Origin: Stenotrophomonas sp. 169
GTDB lineage: Bacteria > Pseudomonadota > Gammaproteobacteria > Xanthomonadales > Xanthomonadaceae
Direction of reading: 5' to 3'
Assembly (NCBI RefSeq): GCF_014621775.1
Contig: NZ_CP061204.1
Location: forward strand, 2,686,501 to 2,750,500
Length of the DNA: 64,000 bases
Numbering within the stretch: the first letter of the stretch is position 1; each line of letters starts with the position of its first letter. The translations under genes and the position numbers were made by a program. The notes beneath the pieces are model-generated. The model saw nothing but the letters and a program-made list of their open reading frames with translations. It did not search any database and was not told the origin of the DNA. Of the stretch, positions 24,481-32,759 are shown in pieces.

Positions 24481-24912
24481 ATGCGCCGCCTGCTCGCTCC
24501 CCTCCTGTTGTCCCTGGCCCTCGCTGCATGCGCACCGGCCGGTCCGCCGCCGGGCGGCTCCATTGCCGCCTTTGAGACCATCGACACGCAGGCAGGTACC
24601 GGCGCTGTCGCCACACCCGGCAGCAAGGTGACCGTCCACTACACCGGCTGGATCTACGACGAGCGCGCTGAAGACAAGCACGGCAAGACCTTTGACAGCT
24701 CGGTGACGCGTGGCGAACCGTTCTCCTTCGAACTGGGGGGCGGACAGGTCATCCGCGGGTGGGACGAAGGCGTGGCGGGCATGAAGGTGGGCGGCAAGCG
24801 CACCCTGATGATCACCCCGGACATGGGCTATGGGCAGCGCAGTGTCGGACCGATTCCCGCCGGCTCCTCGCTGGTCTTCGATGTCGAGCTGCTTGATGTC
24901 CAGCCCCGCTGA
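24481..24912 (+). CDS. FKBP-type peptidyl-prolyl cis-trans isomerase, lipoprotein
   Basis: Envelope prolyl isomerase of 143 residues. The ATG at 24481 starts a lipoprotein signal, MRRLLAPLLLSLALAACAP, with the lipidated Cys in LAAC; another in-frame ATG lies 9 bp upstream. The FKBP domain shows KVTVHYTGWIYD, FDSSVTRGEPFSFELG, VIRGWDEGVAGMKVGGKR and the YGQRS-GPIPAGSSLVFDVELL end. The downstream flavoprotein overlaps its last 17 bp. Confidence 0.93.
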   Translation: MRRLLAPLLLSLALAACAPAGPPPGGSIAAFETIDTQAGTGAVATPGSKVTVHYTGWIYDERAEDKHGKTFDSSVTRGEPFSFELGGGQVIRGWDEGVAGMKVGGKRTLMITPDMGYGQRSVGPIPAGSSLVFDVELLDVQPR

Positions 24913-26146
24913 TCCGGTAGCGGTGCCGCGCGTTGCGGTGATCGGTGGCGGCCCGGCAGGGCTGTTTGCCGCCGAGCAGCTGTGCGCGGCGGGACTGGCG
25001 GTGGATCTGTATGAGGCCAAGGGCTCGCCTGGCCGCAAGTTCCTGATCGCCGGCAAGGGTGGCTTGAACCTGACCCATTCCGACGCGCGCCCGCTGTTCG
25101 ACAGCCGCTACCGATCGCAATCCACGGCGGTGGCCAGCTGGTTGGATGCGTTCGATGCCGATGCGCTGCGGCGGTGGGCTGCTGGGCTGGGTGTGGAAAC
25201 CTACGTGGGCAGTTCCGGTCGCGTTTTTCCGGTGGACCGCAAAGCCGCGCCGCTGTTGCGCGGCTGGGTGCGCCGGCTGAAGGAACAGGGCGTGCGTTTC
25301 CATGTGCAGCACCGCTGGCAGGGATGGGACGCCGACGGCGCGCTGCGCTTTGCCACGGCTGAGGGCGACACCCGCGTTGTCGCCAACGCCACCGTCCTGG
25401 CGCTCGGCGGTGGAAGCTGGCCGCAGCTCGGTTCCGATGGCAGCTGGGTACCGCTGCTGCAGGAACGTGGCGTCGCCGTTGCGCCCCTGCAGCCGGCCAA
25501 CTGCGGTTTTGATGTGGCATGGACGCCTTGGTTCGTGCAGCGCCACGCCGGCGCCCCACTGAAATCCGTGGTGGCGCACTGGACCGACCTGCAGGGTACG
25601 GATCACCAGCAGCAGGGCGAATGCGTGGTGAGCGAGTACGGCATTGAAGGCAGCTTGGTCTATGCCGTGTCGGCAGACCTGCGCGATGCACTCGCCCGCG
25701 ATGGCATGGCGACGCTGTGGCTGGATCTTGTTCCGGGACGGTCGCAGGAACGCTTGGCAGCCGATCTAGCACGCCCCCGCAAAGGACGCAGTTTCGGCGA
25801 GCATCTGCGTCGCCAGACTGGCGTGGATGCAGTGAAGGCATCGCTGCTGTTCGAGGTACTGGGCAAGGAAGCGGGCCAGGACGTCGACCGCGTTGCGGCC
25901 GCGTTGAAGCGCCTTCCGGTGGTCCTGCAGCGGCCGCGACCGATGGCAGAGGCGATCAGCACAGCGGGCGGCGTGATGCTGCCGGCGATGGATGCCGACT
26001 TGATGCTGCAGGCGGTGCCAGGCGTATTCTGCGCCGGCGAAATGCTCGACTGGGAAGCACCGACCGGCGGCTACCTGCTGACCGCGTGTTATGCCAGCGC
26101 GCAACGTGCGGCCGATGGTGTGGTCGGGTGGTTAGCTGCCCGCTGA
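24896..26146 (+). CDS. NAD(P)/FAD-dependent flavoprotein (TIGR03862/HI0933-like)
   Basis: A 416-residue two-domain flavoprotein with the FAD-binding motif VAVIGGGPAGLFAAEQL, the SPGRKFLIAGKGGLNLTHS segment, ALGGGSWPQLGSDGSW and the terminal GVFCAGEMLDWEAPTGGYLL motif, which are characteristic of the TIGR03862 branch. Reaction unknown. The start at 24896 overlaps the FKBP gene by 17 bp, so expression is probably coupled. Convergent with the GNAT gene, whose end overlaps it by 15 bp. Confidence 0.9.
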   Translation: MSSPADPVAVPRVAVIGGGPAGLFAAEQLCAAGLAVDLYEAKGSPGRKFLIAGKGGLNLTHSDARPLFDSRYRSQSTAVASWLDAFDADALRRWAAGLGVETYVGSSGRVFPVDRKAAPLLRGWVRRLKEQGVRFHVQHRWQGWDADGALRFATAEGDTRVVANATVLALGGGSWPQLGSDGSWVPLLQERGVAVAPLQPANCGFDVAWTPWFVQRHAGAPLKSVVAHWTDLQGTDHQQQGECVVSEYGIEGSLVYAVSADLRDALARDGMATLWLDLVPGRSQERLAADLARPRKGRSFGEHLRRQTGVDAVKASLLFEVLGKEAGQDVDRVAAALKRLPVVLQRPRPMAEAISTAGGVMLPAMDADLMLQAVPGVFCAGEMLDWEAPTGGYLLTACYASAQRAADGVVGWLAAR

Positions 26147-26626
26147 CGCGGCGGGCCGCCGCATGCGGATCGCGGCCAAGGTGATTCCGCTGGGGTGCAG
26201 GTAATCCTGCGGTCCTTCGGCAATGAATCCGCCACGCTGGTAGAACGCCACCGCATTCAACGATGCCGACAGCACGATGTCGGCATCCGGTGCGGCAAGG
26301 GCGAACAACTGCTGCAGGAGCGCCCGTCCGACCCCCTGACCGGCCGCATCCGGATCCACGAACAGCGCATCGACCTCGTTGTCCTGCAGAACCAGCATGC
26401 CGTAGCCGACCACGCGGCCCTGCGCATCCTCGGCCACCACGCAGCCGCCCTGCCCCAGCAGCGCGGCATAGTGAGCAGGCGGCGGCGATGCGGACCAGTG
26501 CGCAATCACGTCAGCGCGGTAATGGCTGCTGCACAGCTCGCGCACGCAGCGCGTCCGCAATGCCCAGAGCACCGCCTCATCTCCCGAGCTGCCCGCGCGA
26601 AAGCGCAGCGCACTGGCAGTGCTCAT
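26132..26626 (-). CDS. GNAT-family N-acetyltransferase
   Basis: A 164-residue GNAT enzyme. The acetyl-CoA motif A is LFVDPDAAGQGVGRALLQQL, preceded by the VVGYGMLVLQDNEVD strand and followed by NAVAFYQRGGFIAEGPQDY. Substrate not predictable. Its start overlaps the stop of the preceding glutamate synthase-like gene (ATGA), which suggests coupling, and its 3' end overlaps the convergent flavoprotein gene. Confidence 0.9.
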   Translation of the reverse strand: MSTASALRFRAGSSGDEAVLWALRTRCVRELCSSHYRADVIAHWSASPPPAHYAALLGQGGCVVAEDAQGRVVGYGMLVLQDNEVDALFVDPDAAGQGVGRALLQQLFALAAPDADIVLSASLNAVAFYQRGGFIAEGPQDYLHPSGITLAAIRMRRPAASAGS

Positions 26627-28245
26627 CGCGATTTGCTGGCGCGAAGTGCCTGGATGCGGGACGGCGGCTGGAAGGAATCGCTGCGCGCATCGCCCCAGTA
26701 ATCATGGAACACCGCATGGTCGGGCACCTGCCGCAGCAGCTCGCCCGGCGCCAGATAGCGGTACAGCGAGGCCAGCGAGCGTATCTCCACCGGCGACACC
26801 CGACGCAGGATGTGTTCCGGCCCCAGCTCGGCAGGATCGTTCAGTCCCGCCGCGCACAGCAGTTCTTTCAACGCATGCATTGTCTGCCGGTGGTAGTTGT
26901 GCACGCGTTCGGCCTTGTCGGTCGGGTCCAGGCTCTTCCAGCGTTTCGGATCCTGGGTGGCGATGCCGGTGGGACATTTGTCACTGTGGCAGCTGAGCGA
27001 CTGGATGCAGCCCAGCGCGAACATGAAACCCCGCCCCGCGTTGCACCAGTCCGCGCCCAGCGCAATGATCCGCGCGATGTCGAACGCACTGGTGATCTTG
27101 CCGGCCGCCCCGATGCGGATGCGGTCACGCAGGTCCAGCCCGACCAAGGTGTTGTGCACGAGCAGCAGCGCTTCATGCATCGGCACCCCGACATGATCGA
27201 TGAACTCCGACGGTGCCGCACCGGTGCCACCCTCCGCACCGTCCACGACGATGAAATCAGGCAGCAGGCCGGTTTCACTCATCGCCTTGGCAATGCCGAA
27301 CCATTCCCACGGATGGCCGATCGCCAGCTTGAAGCCGACCGGCTTGCCACCGGACAGCTCACGCAGGCGCGCGACGAACTGCAGCAGTTCGATCGGGGTG
27401 GAGAAGGCGGAATGCCGCGACGGCGACACGCAGTCCACGCCCATCGGCACCCCACGCGTCACCGAGATTTCTTCGCTGACCTTCGCCGCCGGCAGCACGC
27501 CACCGTGGCCCGGCTTGGCGCCCTGCGACAGCTTGATCTCGATCATCTTGACCTGATCGTGCGTGGCATTGGCAACGAAACGTTCCTCGCTGAAGCCGCC
27601 CTGCTCGTCACGGCAGCCGAAATAGCCCGACCCGATTTCCCAGACCAGGTCACCGCCCATTTCGCGGTGGTACGGCGATATCGAGCCTTCACCGGTATCG
27701 TGATGGAACCCGCCGCGGCGCGCGCCTTCGTTGAGTGCGCGGATGGCATTGGCCGACAACGAGCCGAAGCTCATCGCGGAGATATTGAAGATGCTGGCCG
27801 AATAGGGTTTGGCGCAGTTCGGCCCGATCAACACGCGGAAATCCTGATGCCCGATGCTGGTCGGAGCGAGCGAATGATTGATCCATTCGTAGTCCACCGC
27901 ATACGTGCTGCGCAGCGTGCCGAACGGCACCACGTCCATCTCGTTCTTTGCGCGCTGGTAGATCAGCGCACGCTGCTGGCGCGAGAACGGTACATCTTCC
28001 AGATCGCTCTGCACGAAGTATTGGCGGATCTCCGGACCGATCGACTCCAGGCCGTAGCGGAAGTGGGCCAGTACCGGATAATTGCGACGCAGCGTGCTGC
28101 GCGTCTGCAGCAGATCCCACGTACCCACCACGAAGACGGTCGCCGTGAACGCCACGCCCCAGTACCAGGCAGGCCAAAAGGTGGCCAACCACAGGCAGAC
28201 CGGAAACAGGATGATGGCGAGCACGTAGGCCAGATAGCGGTGCAT
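26623..28245 (-). CDS. Membrane-anchored FMN-binding glutamate synthase-like protein
   Basis: A 540-residue protein with two N-terminal membrane helices (about residues 5-45) followed by a GltB-type FMN/glutamate synthase domain (residues about 85-490). Visible are SFGSLSANAIRALNEGARR, GEGSISPYHREMGGD, KMIEIKLSQGAKPGHGG and VDGAEGGTGAAP, then a cysteine cluster CIQSLSCHSDKCPTGIATQDP (3Fe-4S type). No glutaminase domain is present, so it is a stand-alone synthase-like protein of unknown substrate. GNAT gene follows with a 4-bp overlap. Confidence 0.9.
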   Translation of the reverse strand: MHRYLAYVLAIILFPVCLWLATFWPAWYWGVAFTATVFVVGTWDLLQTRSTLRRNYPVLAHFRYGLESIGPEIRQYFVQSDLEDVPFSRQQRALIYQRAKNEMDVVPFGTLRSTYAVDYEWINHSLAPTSIGHQDFRVLIGPNCAKPYSASIFNISAMSFGSLSANAIRALNEGARRGGFHHDTGEGSISPYHREMGGDLVWEIGSGYFGCRDEQGGFSEERFVANATHDQVKMIEIKLSQGAKPGHGGVLPAAKVSEEISVTRGVPMGVDCVSPSRHSAFSTPIELLQFVARLRELSGGKPVGFKLAIGHPWEWFGIAKAMSETGLLPDFIVVDGAEGGTGAAPSEFIDHVGVPMHEALLLVHNTLVGLDLRDRIRIGAAGKITSAFDIARIIALGADWCNAGRGFMFALGCIQSLSCHSDKCPTGIATQDPKRWKSLDPTDKAERVHNYHRQTMHALKELLCAAGLNDPAELGPEHILRRVSPVEIRSLASLYRYLAPGELLRQVPDHAVFHDYWGDARSDSFQPPSRIQALRASKSR

Positions 28246-28310
28246 GGCGTTCCTCTTAGCGTAGCTGTGGCCAGTCTACCCCGCCGCTGATCAATGCCCC
28301 GCCAACGGCC

Positions 28311-29597
28311 TCAGAGCCGGTCGTCCACCACGTCACGCGGCCAGGCCGATTTGACGTCATAGACGACACCCTGCGGTGCCAGCAACGCCCTGATCGCGGC
28401 CGCATCCATCTGCCGGAAGCGCTGGTGCGCCACCGCCAGCACGACCGCGTCATACACCCCTGCTTCGGCCTCGCCCACCCATTCGACGCCCGCATCCTGC
28501 AGCGCGGCCGGCCCGACCCAGGGGTCCTGCACCTGTACGCGTGCGCCACTGGCCTGCAGCTGCTGGGCCAGTTCCAGTGCACGGCTGTTGCGCAGGTCCG
28601 GGCAGTCTTCCTTGAAGGTGACGCCCAGCACCAACACGCGCGCTGCCTCGGGTGCTCGCCCACGTCCGGCCAGCAACGACAGCACGCGCTGGGTGACATG
28701 TGCACCGACGCGGTTGTTGACCTGTCGCGCGGTGTGGATCAGATCGGGGTGGTAGCCCACGCTCTCCGACTTGTGCAGCAGGTAATACGGGTCCACGCCA
28801 ATGCAGTGCCCGCCCACCAGGCCCGGCCGAAACGGCAGGAAATTCCACTTGCTGCCCGCCGCTTCCAGCACGTCCTGCGTATCGATGCCCAGCTTGTCGA
28901 AGATCAGCGCCAGCTCGTTGACCAGGGCGATGTTGACGTCGCGCTGGATGTTCTCCACCACCTTGGCTGCTTCGGCCACGCGCATGGACGGTGCCGGGAA
29001 GGTGCCGGCCGTGATGATCTGCCGGTACAGCGCATCCACTACGGCAGCGACTTCCGGCGTGGAGCCGGAGGTGATCTTGCGGATGTCGGCCAGGCGACGC
29101 TGGCGGTCACCCGGGCTGACTCGCTCCGGCGAATAGCCGCAGAAGAAATCTTCGTTGAAGCGCAGGCCCGAACCGGCCTCGAGCAGCGGGATGCACACTT
29201 CTTCGGTGGTGCCGGGATATACCGTGGATTCGTAGATGACCAGATCGCCGGGCTGCAGCACGCTGCTCACCCGTTCGCTGGCCGAGCGCAACGGCCCCAG
29301 GTCGGGCTGCTCATGCACGTCGATCGGCGTCGGCACGGTGATGATGTAGACATTGCACGCCGCCAGTTCACCGGCATCGGCCGTGCAGCGCAGGTGCGTG
29401 GCCTGTGCCAGTTCGCCGTCTTCCAGCTCGAGGGTGTGATCATGGCCCTGCTGCAGTTCGGCCACGCGGGCGGCATCGATGTCGAAGCCCAGCGTGGGGA
29501 ACAACCGACCGAAAGCGACGGCCAACGGCAAGCCCACATAGCCCAGTCCGATGATCGCCGGACGCGGCGACTGCGCCGCCGACAGCGGCGTACTCAT
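28311..29597 (-). CDS. UDP-sugar 6-dehydrogenase (nucleotide sugar dehydrogenase, TviB/WbpO-like)
   Basis: NAD-dependent enzyme oxidising a UDP-hexose or UDP-N-acetylhexosamine to the uronic acid. The start at 29597 gives 428 residues with the Rossmann motif IIGLGYVGLPLAVAFG, the KVVENIQRDVNIALVNE helix, and the catalytic cysteine in VGGHCIGVDPYYLL; the C-terminal domain has VLGVTFKEDCPDLRNS. The sequence is closer to the UDP-GlcNAc/GalNAc (TviB, WbpO) branch than to UDP-glucose dehydrogenase. No other surface-polysaccharide genes are adjacent. Confidence 0.9.
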   Translation of the reverse strand: MSTPLSAAQSPRPAIIGLGYVGLPLAVAFGRLFPTLGFDIDAARVAELQQGHDHTLELEDGELAQATHLRCTADAGELAACNVYIITVPTPIDVHEQPDLGPLRSASERVSSVLQPGDLVIYESTVYPGTTEEVCIPLLEAGSGLRFNEDFFCGYSPERVSPGDRQRRLADIRKITSGSTPEVAAVVDALYRQIITAGTFPAPSMRVAEAAKVVENIQRDVNIALVNELALIFDKLGIDTQDVLEAAGSKWNFLPFRPGLVGGHCIGVDPYYLLHKSESVGYHPDLIHTARQVNNRVGAHVTQRVLSLLAGRGRAPEAARVLVLGVTFKEDCPDLRNSRALELAQQLQASGARVQVQDPWVGPAALQDAGVEWVGEAEAGVYDAVVLAVAHQRFRQMDAAAIRALLAPQGVVYDVKSAWPRDVVDDRL

Positions 29598-29707
29598 GCC
29601 ATCCACCGGCAGCACGTGATGCGATCGGAACGTTCCATGGCGCACCCGGCTCCTGCATAAAGAGCGACAAGGTTAACCGCCCCGCTGGTCGCTGACCACG
29701 TCCTGCC

Positions 29708-30154
29708 TCACGACCCCAGGCTGACCGCCGCAGGCTCCAGCTCGCCGCCGCCGCCCATCCAGGTGTACAACAGCCGCTCGAAGCCGTGCCCAGCCAGCGC
29801 CGGCTCCAGCGAAAGACCTTCCCATGGCGCGTCCACGATGGCCGCCAATGCCTGGGCATCGATCTGCCGGCTGGCCATGGTCCAGCGCGGAAACCAGCGT
29901 GCCTGCACGCGTGCGCTGGCCAATTGTCGAAGGCCGTGATGTCGACGCGCGTTGACCACCCGGGCATACACCGAATCCAGCCCATCAGCGGGACCCTCCA
30001 GATACTGCAGGAAGCGCGCACCATCGAACATCAGCACGCCGGTGACCCCGGCCATGCGATTGAACGCGGTGGCATCGGCCATCAGCCCGTCCAGCTCGGC
30101 GAGGGACAGTTCCGCCCGGGCCTGACTGACATAGACAATCGCGCGCAGTGGCAT
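29708..30154 (-). CDS. BLUF-domain blue-light photoreceptor
   Basis: A 148-residue stand-alone BLUF protein that binds FAD and senses blue light. The key residues fall at the exact spacing seen in AppA: Tyr8 (RAIVYVSQA), Asn32 and Gln50 (RFLQYLEGP), plus Trp91 and Met93 in FPRWTMASR, which are the residues whose rearrangement carries the signal. No output domain (EAL, GGDEF or HTH) is fused, and no obvious partner is adjacent, so it probably acts through protein interaction. Monocistronic; the tRNA-Leu gene is upstream. Confidence 0.92.
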   Translation of the reverse strand: MPLRAIVYVSQARAELSLAELDGLMADATAFNRMAGVTGVLMFDGARFLQYLEGPADGLDSVYARVVNARRHHGLRQLASARVQARWFPRWTMASRQIDAQALAAIVDAPWEGLSLEPALAGHGFERLLYTWMGGGGELEPAAVSLGS

Positions 30155-30286
30155 GTTTCCCTCCCCAGGTACGCCTGATTCAAATATGGCATGAACCTAT
30201 TAGTGTTGGTAGGTAATGCAGAAACGAATTGCCGGCGGCACGTCACCATTCCAAAATGGCGCCGCGTGGTGCACCCTATGCGCGCG

Positions 30287-30373
30287 GCCCGGATGGCGAA
30301 ACTGGTAGACGCATCAGACTTAAAATCTGCCGACCGCAAGGTCATCCCGGTTCGATTCCGGGTCCGGGCACCA
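30287..30373 (+). tRNA. tRNA-Leu (anticodon TAA)
   Basis: An 87-nt cloverleaf including the encoded CCA, with acceptor GCCCGGA/TCCGGGC, a D-arm around GGTAGACGC, anticodon loop CTTAAAA giving TAA, a long variable arm as expected for leucine, and T-loop GGTTCGATTCC. It lies between the BLUF gene and hemN and is read on the plus strand. Confidence 0.96.
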
Positions 30374-30398
30374 GCCATCATCCTTGCGTCTGCACCGC

Positions 30399-31808
30399 TC
30401 AGATCGCGCGCGAATACTGCGCCACGGGTGCTGATTGCGACAGATATCGATCAAAACACATGGCCAGCAGGCGCAGCAGCGGCCTGCCCTGCTCGGTCAC
30501 GCGCACGCGCCCTTCGATCACCTCGGCCAGCCCATCGGCCTGCAGGGCCGCCAAGCGTGGCAACGCATCGGCGAAGTACGTGTCGAAGTGCTCGCCGCGC
30601 GCAGCACACACCGCGGCAACATCCGCTTCGCCGTGGCACATCAGGTGCTGGATGATCTCCGCACGCAGCACATCGTCGGGGTCCAGCTGCAGTCCGCGCC
30701 ATACCGGCATCTGGCCGGCATCCACCGCGGCTTCCCACGAAGGCAGGTCGCGCGGATTCTGGCTGTAACTGGCACCGACGTTGCTGATCGCGCTCACCCC
30801 CAGCCCCAGCAGATCGGTATCGGCATGGGTGGTGTAGCCCATGAAGTTGCGATGCAGCTGCCCTGCCCGCTGCGCGCGTGACAGGTCCTCTTCGGGCAGC
30901 GCGAAATGGTCCATGCCGATGTATTGATACCCCGCCGCCATCAGCTGCTGCACCGCCAACCCCAGCAGGGCGAGTTTCTGTCCCGGCGCGGGCAGCTTGG
31001 CTTCGTCGATCTGCCGCTGTGCCCGGAACACGTGCGGCAGGTGTGCGTAGCCGTAAACCGCCAACCGGTCCGGACGCAGGGCCAGCACCTGCTGCAGCGT
31101 ACGCCCGAATCCCTGCGGGGTCTGGCCCGGCAATCCGTAGATCAGATCCACGTTGACCGAGCGCATGCCGTAATCGCGGCAGGCCTGCAGGATGTCGAGC
31201 GTCTGCCCGACCCCCTGCACGCGGTTTATCGCCACCTGCACGGCCGGATCGAAATCCTGGATCCCCAGGCTGGCCCGGTTGAATCCCAGCTCGGCCAACA
31301 GCGCCACGTCGTCACGGTCGATGAAACGCGGATCCAGCTCGATCGAAAAATCACGCGATGGCGAGGAACTGAAAGTGAAACGACGCCGCAGGCCGCTGAC
31401 CAGCTCGGCCAGCGCGTCGCGGGTGAGAAAGTTCGGCGTGCCCCCGCCCAGATGCAGTTGAATCACCTCGCGCTGCGGATCGACATGCGACGCCAACAGG
31501 TCTGCCTCGGCGAGAACGCGGGCCACATAGGCCTGGCCGCGACTGCGGTCGCGGGTGATTACCCGGTTGCAGCCACAGTAGAAACACGGACTGCTGCAGA
31601 AAGGCACGTGCACATACAGCGACAGCGCCTTGCCTGGTCCATTGCTGGCAGCCAGCGAATCGGCCAGTTGCCGTTCGCCGAAGCCATCGTGGAAGTGCGG
31701 CGCGGTCGGGTAGGAGGTATAGCGCGGGCCGGCCTTGTCATGCCGCTGCAGCACCTCGGCATCGAAGCACCAGGCCAATCCACCGTGCACGGGAGAGTAC
31801 GTATCCAT
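30399..31808 (-). CDS. hemN: Oxygen-independent coproporphyrinogen III dehydrogenase
   Basis: Radical-SAM enzyme that makes protoporphyrinogen IX without oxygen, used in microaerobic haem synthesis. The start at 31808 gives 469 residues with RYTSYPTAPHFH at the N-terminus, the 4Fe-4S-binding motif CSSPCFYCGC (CxxxCxxC), GGGTPNF, and DLIYGLPGQTPQGF. A candidate FNR/ANR box lies 35 bp upstream of the start. The gene overlaps no neighbour, and a globin gene shares the same strand upstream, so the pair may respond together to low oxygen. Confidence 0.95.
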   Translation of the reverse strand: MDTYSPVHGGLAWCFDAEVLQRHDKAGPRYTSYPTAPHFHDGFGERQLADSLAASNGPGKALSLYVHVPFCSSPCFYCGCNRVITRDRSRGQAYVARVLAEADLLASHVDPQREVIQLHLGGGTPNFLTRDALAELVSGLRRRFTFSSSPSRDFSIELDPRFIDRDDVALLAELGFNRASLGIQDFDPAVQVAINRVQGVGQTLDILQACRDYGMRSVNVDLIYGLPGQTPQGFGRTLQQVLALRPDRLAVYGYAHLPHVFRAQRQIDEAKLPAPGQKLALLGLAVQQLMAAGYQYIGMDHFALPEEDLSRAQRAGQLHRNFMGYTTHADTDLLGLGVSAISNVGASYSQNPRDLPSWEAAVDAGQMPVWRGLQLDPDDVLRAEIIQHLMCHGEADVAAVCAARGEHFDTYFADALPRLAALQADGLAEVIEGRVRVTEQGRPLLRLLAMCFDRYLSQSAPVAQYSRAI

Positions 31809-31842
31809 GACGCAAGCATCCCGCCAACGGACACGCCGCGCT

Positions 31843-31856
31843 TTGACCCAGATCAA
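31843..31856. promoter_or_regulatory. Candidate FNR/ANR-type box upstream of hemN
   Basis: TTGACCCAGATCAA differs from the FNR consensus TTGAT-N4-ATCAA at one position (C for T). It sits between the globin stop codon and hemN, the expected place for anaerobic control of hemN. With the usual -41.5 spacing, transcription would begin at the hemN start codon itself. Confidence 0.65.
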
Positions 31857-31857
31857 A

Positions 31858-32283
31858 TCAGCCGACGATCGGCAGGCCAAGCGACGGCAAGCGCAGCATC
31901 CGATAGCGCTTCCAGAAGGTATCGGCGATACGCGCGGCGATATCGTCGGCAAGCCGCTGCATGTCTGGATTGCCGCACTCCGCCGAGGTCAGCCGGAACA
32001 GCGCCAGCCAACGGTCAAACAGATCGCGGTCCATGTCGTCGATCGCCATGTGCTTGGACATCGGCGAGCCCTGGAAACGGCGGGTGCCGCGCAGCAGGGC
32101 CGACCAGAAATCCACCAGCTGGCGCAGATGCGTAGGCCAGTCGACGACATGCGCGGTGAACACCGGGCCGAGTCGGGGCTCGTCGCGGACGCGCGCATAG
32201 AAGTCATGCACCAGACGGGTGACTTCTTCCTCCGTACACAGATCGGGCGAGGCGTCAGGCAGGGGCAGCGGGGCAGTGTCCAT
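31858..32283 (-). CDS. Truncated haemoglobin (group III / globin-like)
   Basis: A 141-residue single-domain globin of the truncated group III type, proposed to bind oxygen or detoxify nitric oxide. It starts MDTAPLPLPDAS at 32283; a much longer upstream frame is not convincing. Typical features are VHDFYARVRDEPRLGPVF (N-terminal helix), FWSALLRGTRRFQGSP and a proximal-histidine region around PMSKHMAID, then FDRWLALFRLT. It precedes hemN on the same strand and lies beside an FNR box. Confidence 0.85.
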   Translation of the reverse strand: MDTAPLPLPDASPDLCTEEEVTRLVHDFYARVRDEPRLGPVFTAHVVDWPTHLRQLVDFWSALLRGTRRFQGSPMSKHMAIDDMDRDLFDRWLALFRLTSAECGNPDMQRLADDIAARIADTFWKRYRMLRLPSLGLPIVG

Positions 32284-32356
32284 GGGATCCAACAGGTGTC
32301 GAACCGCGATTATCCCACCGCGCGCGCGTGCGCGCAGCGGGCGGACCCTGCAGCGC

Positions 32357-32370
32357 TTGATCCAGATCAA
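32357..32370. promoter_or_regulatory. Perfect FNR/ANR box in the globin/ferredoxin divergent region
   Basis: TTGATCCAGATCAA matches TTGAT-N4-ATCAA exactly. Its centre is 32363.5. On the plus strand a TAGATT -10-like box lies at 32393-32398, placing the box at about -41.5 (class II position). On the minus strand GATAAT (complement at 32309-32314) would place it at about -61.5 (class I position) for the globin gene. Confidence 0.75.
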
Positions 32371-32465
32371 TGCCTGCGCCGGACGGGCTTCCTAGATTGA
32401 TCGCTCGCCGGCGCGCGATGCACCCGCAGCCCGTCGCCCCACTGCCTTCTGCCGGACTGACCCGC

Positions 32466-32759
32466 ATGCCGCTGTCGCCTGTCCCTCATCGCCTGCCCTG
32501 CCGACAACGCGTCGAGCGGTGGGGGATGGTGCTGTGGCCCAGCTTCATCGCGGCGGGGCTGGCCAGCGGGGTGTTCTTCGCCTTCGTTGATCCGGTGCGC
32601 TTGTGTGCCATCACCTTTCCTGACCACGTCATCAGCCGTGAACTGGGCTACACGCTGGGGTTCTTCATGTTCTGGACGGTCACCGCCGCCTCCAGCGCCG
32701 TCACCGCGTACCTGCTGCGGCCGATGGATGCGGACGACGATGAGGTGCCGTTGGGGTGA
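32466..32759 (+). CDS. Small two-helix membrane protein, unknown function
   Basis: A 97-residue protein with two membrane helices (about residues 20-42, MVLWPSFIAAGLASGVFFA, and 58-78, YTLGFFMFWTVTAASSAV). The acidic tail DADDDEVPLG ends at the overlapping start of the ferredoxin gene. Earlier in-frame starts exist at 32418 but the ATG at 32466 is closest to the hydrophobic region. Not a family I recognise; position suggests a partner of the CcoG-like protein. Confidence 0.7.
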   Translation: MPLSPVPHRLPCRQRVERWGMVLWPSFIAAGLASGVFFAFVDPVRLCAITFPDHVISRELGYTLGFFMFWTVTAASSAVTAYLLRPMDADDDEVPLG

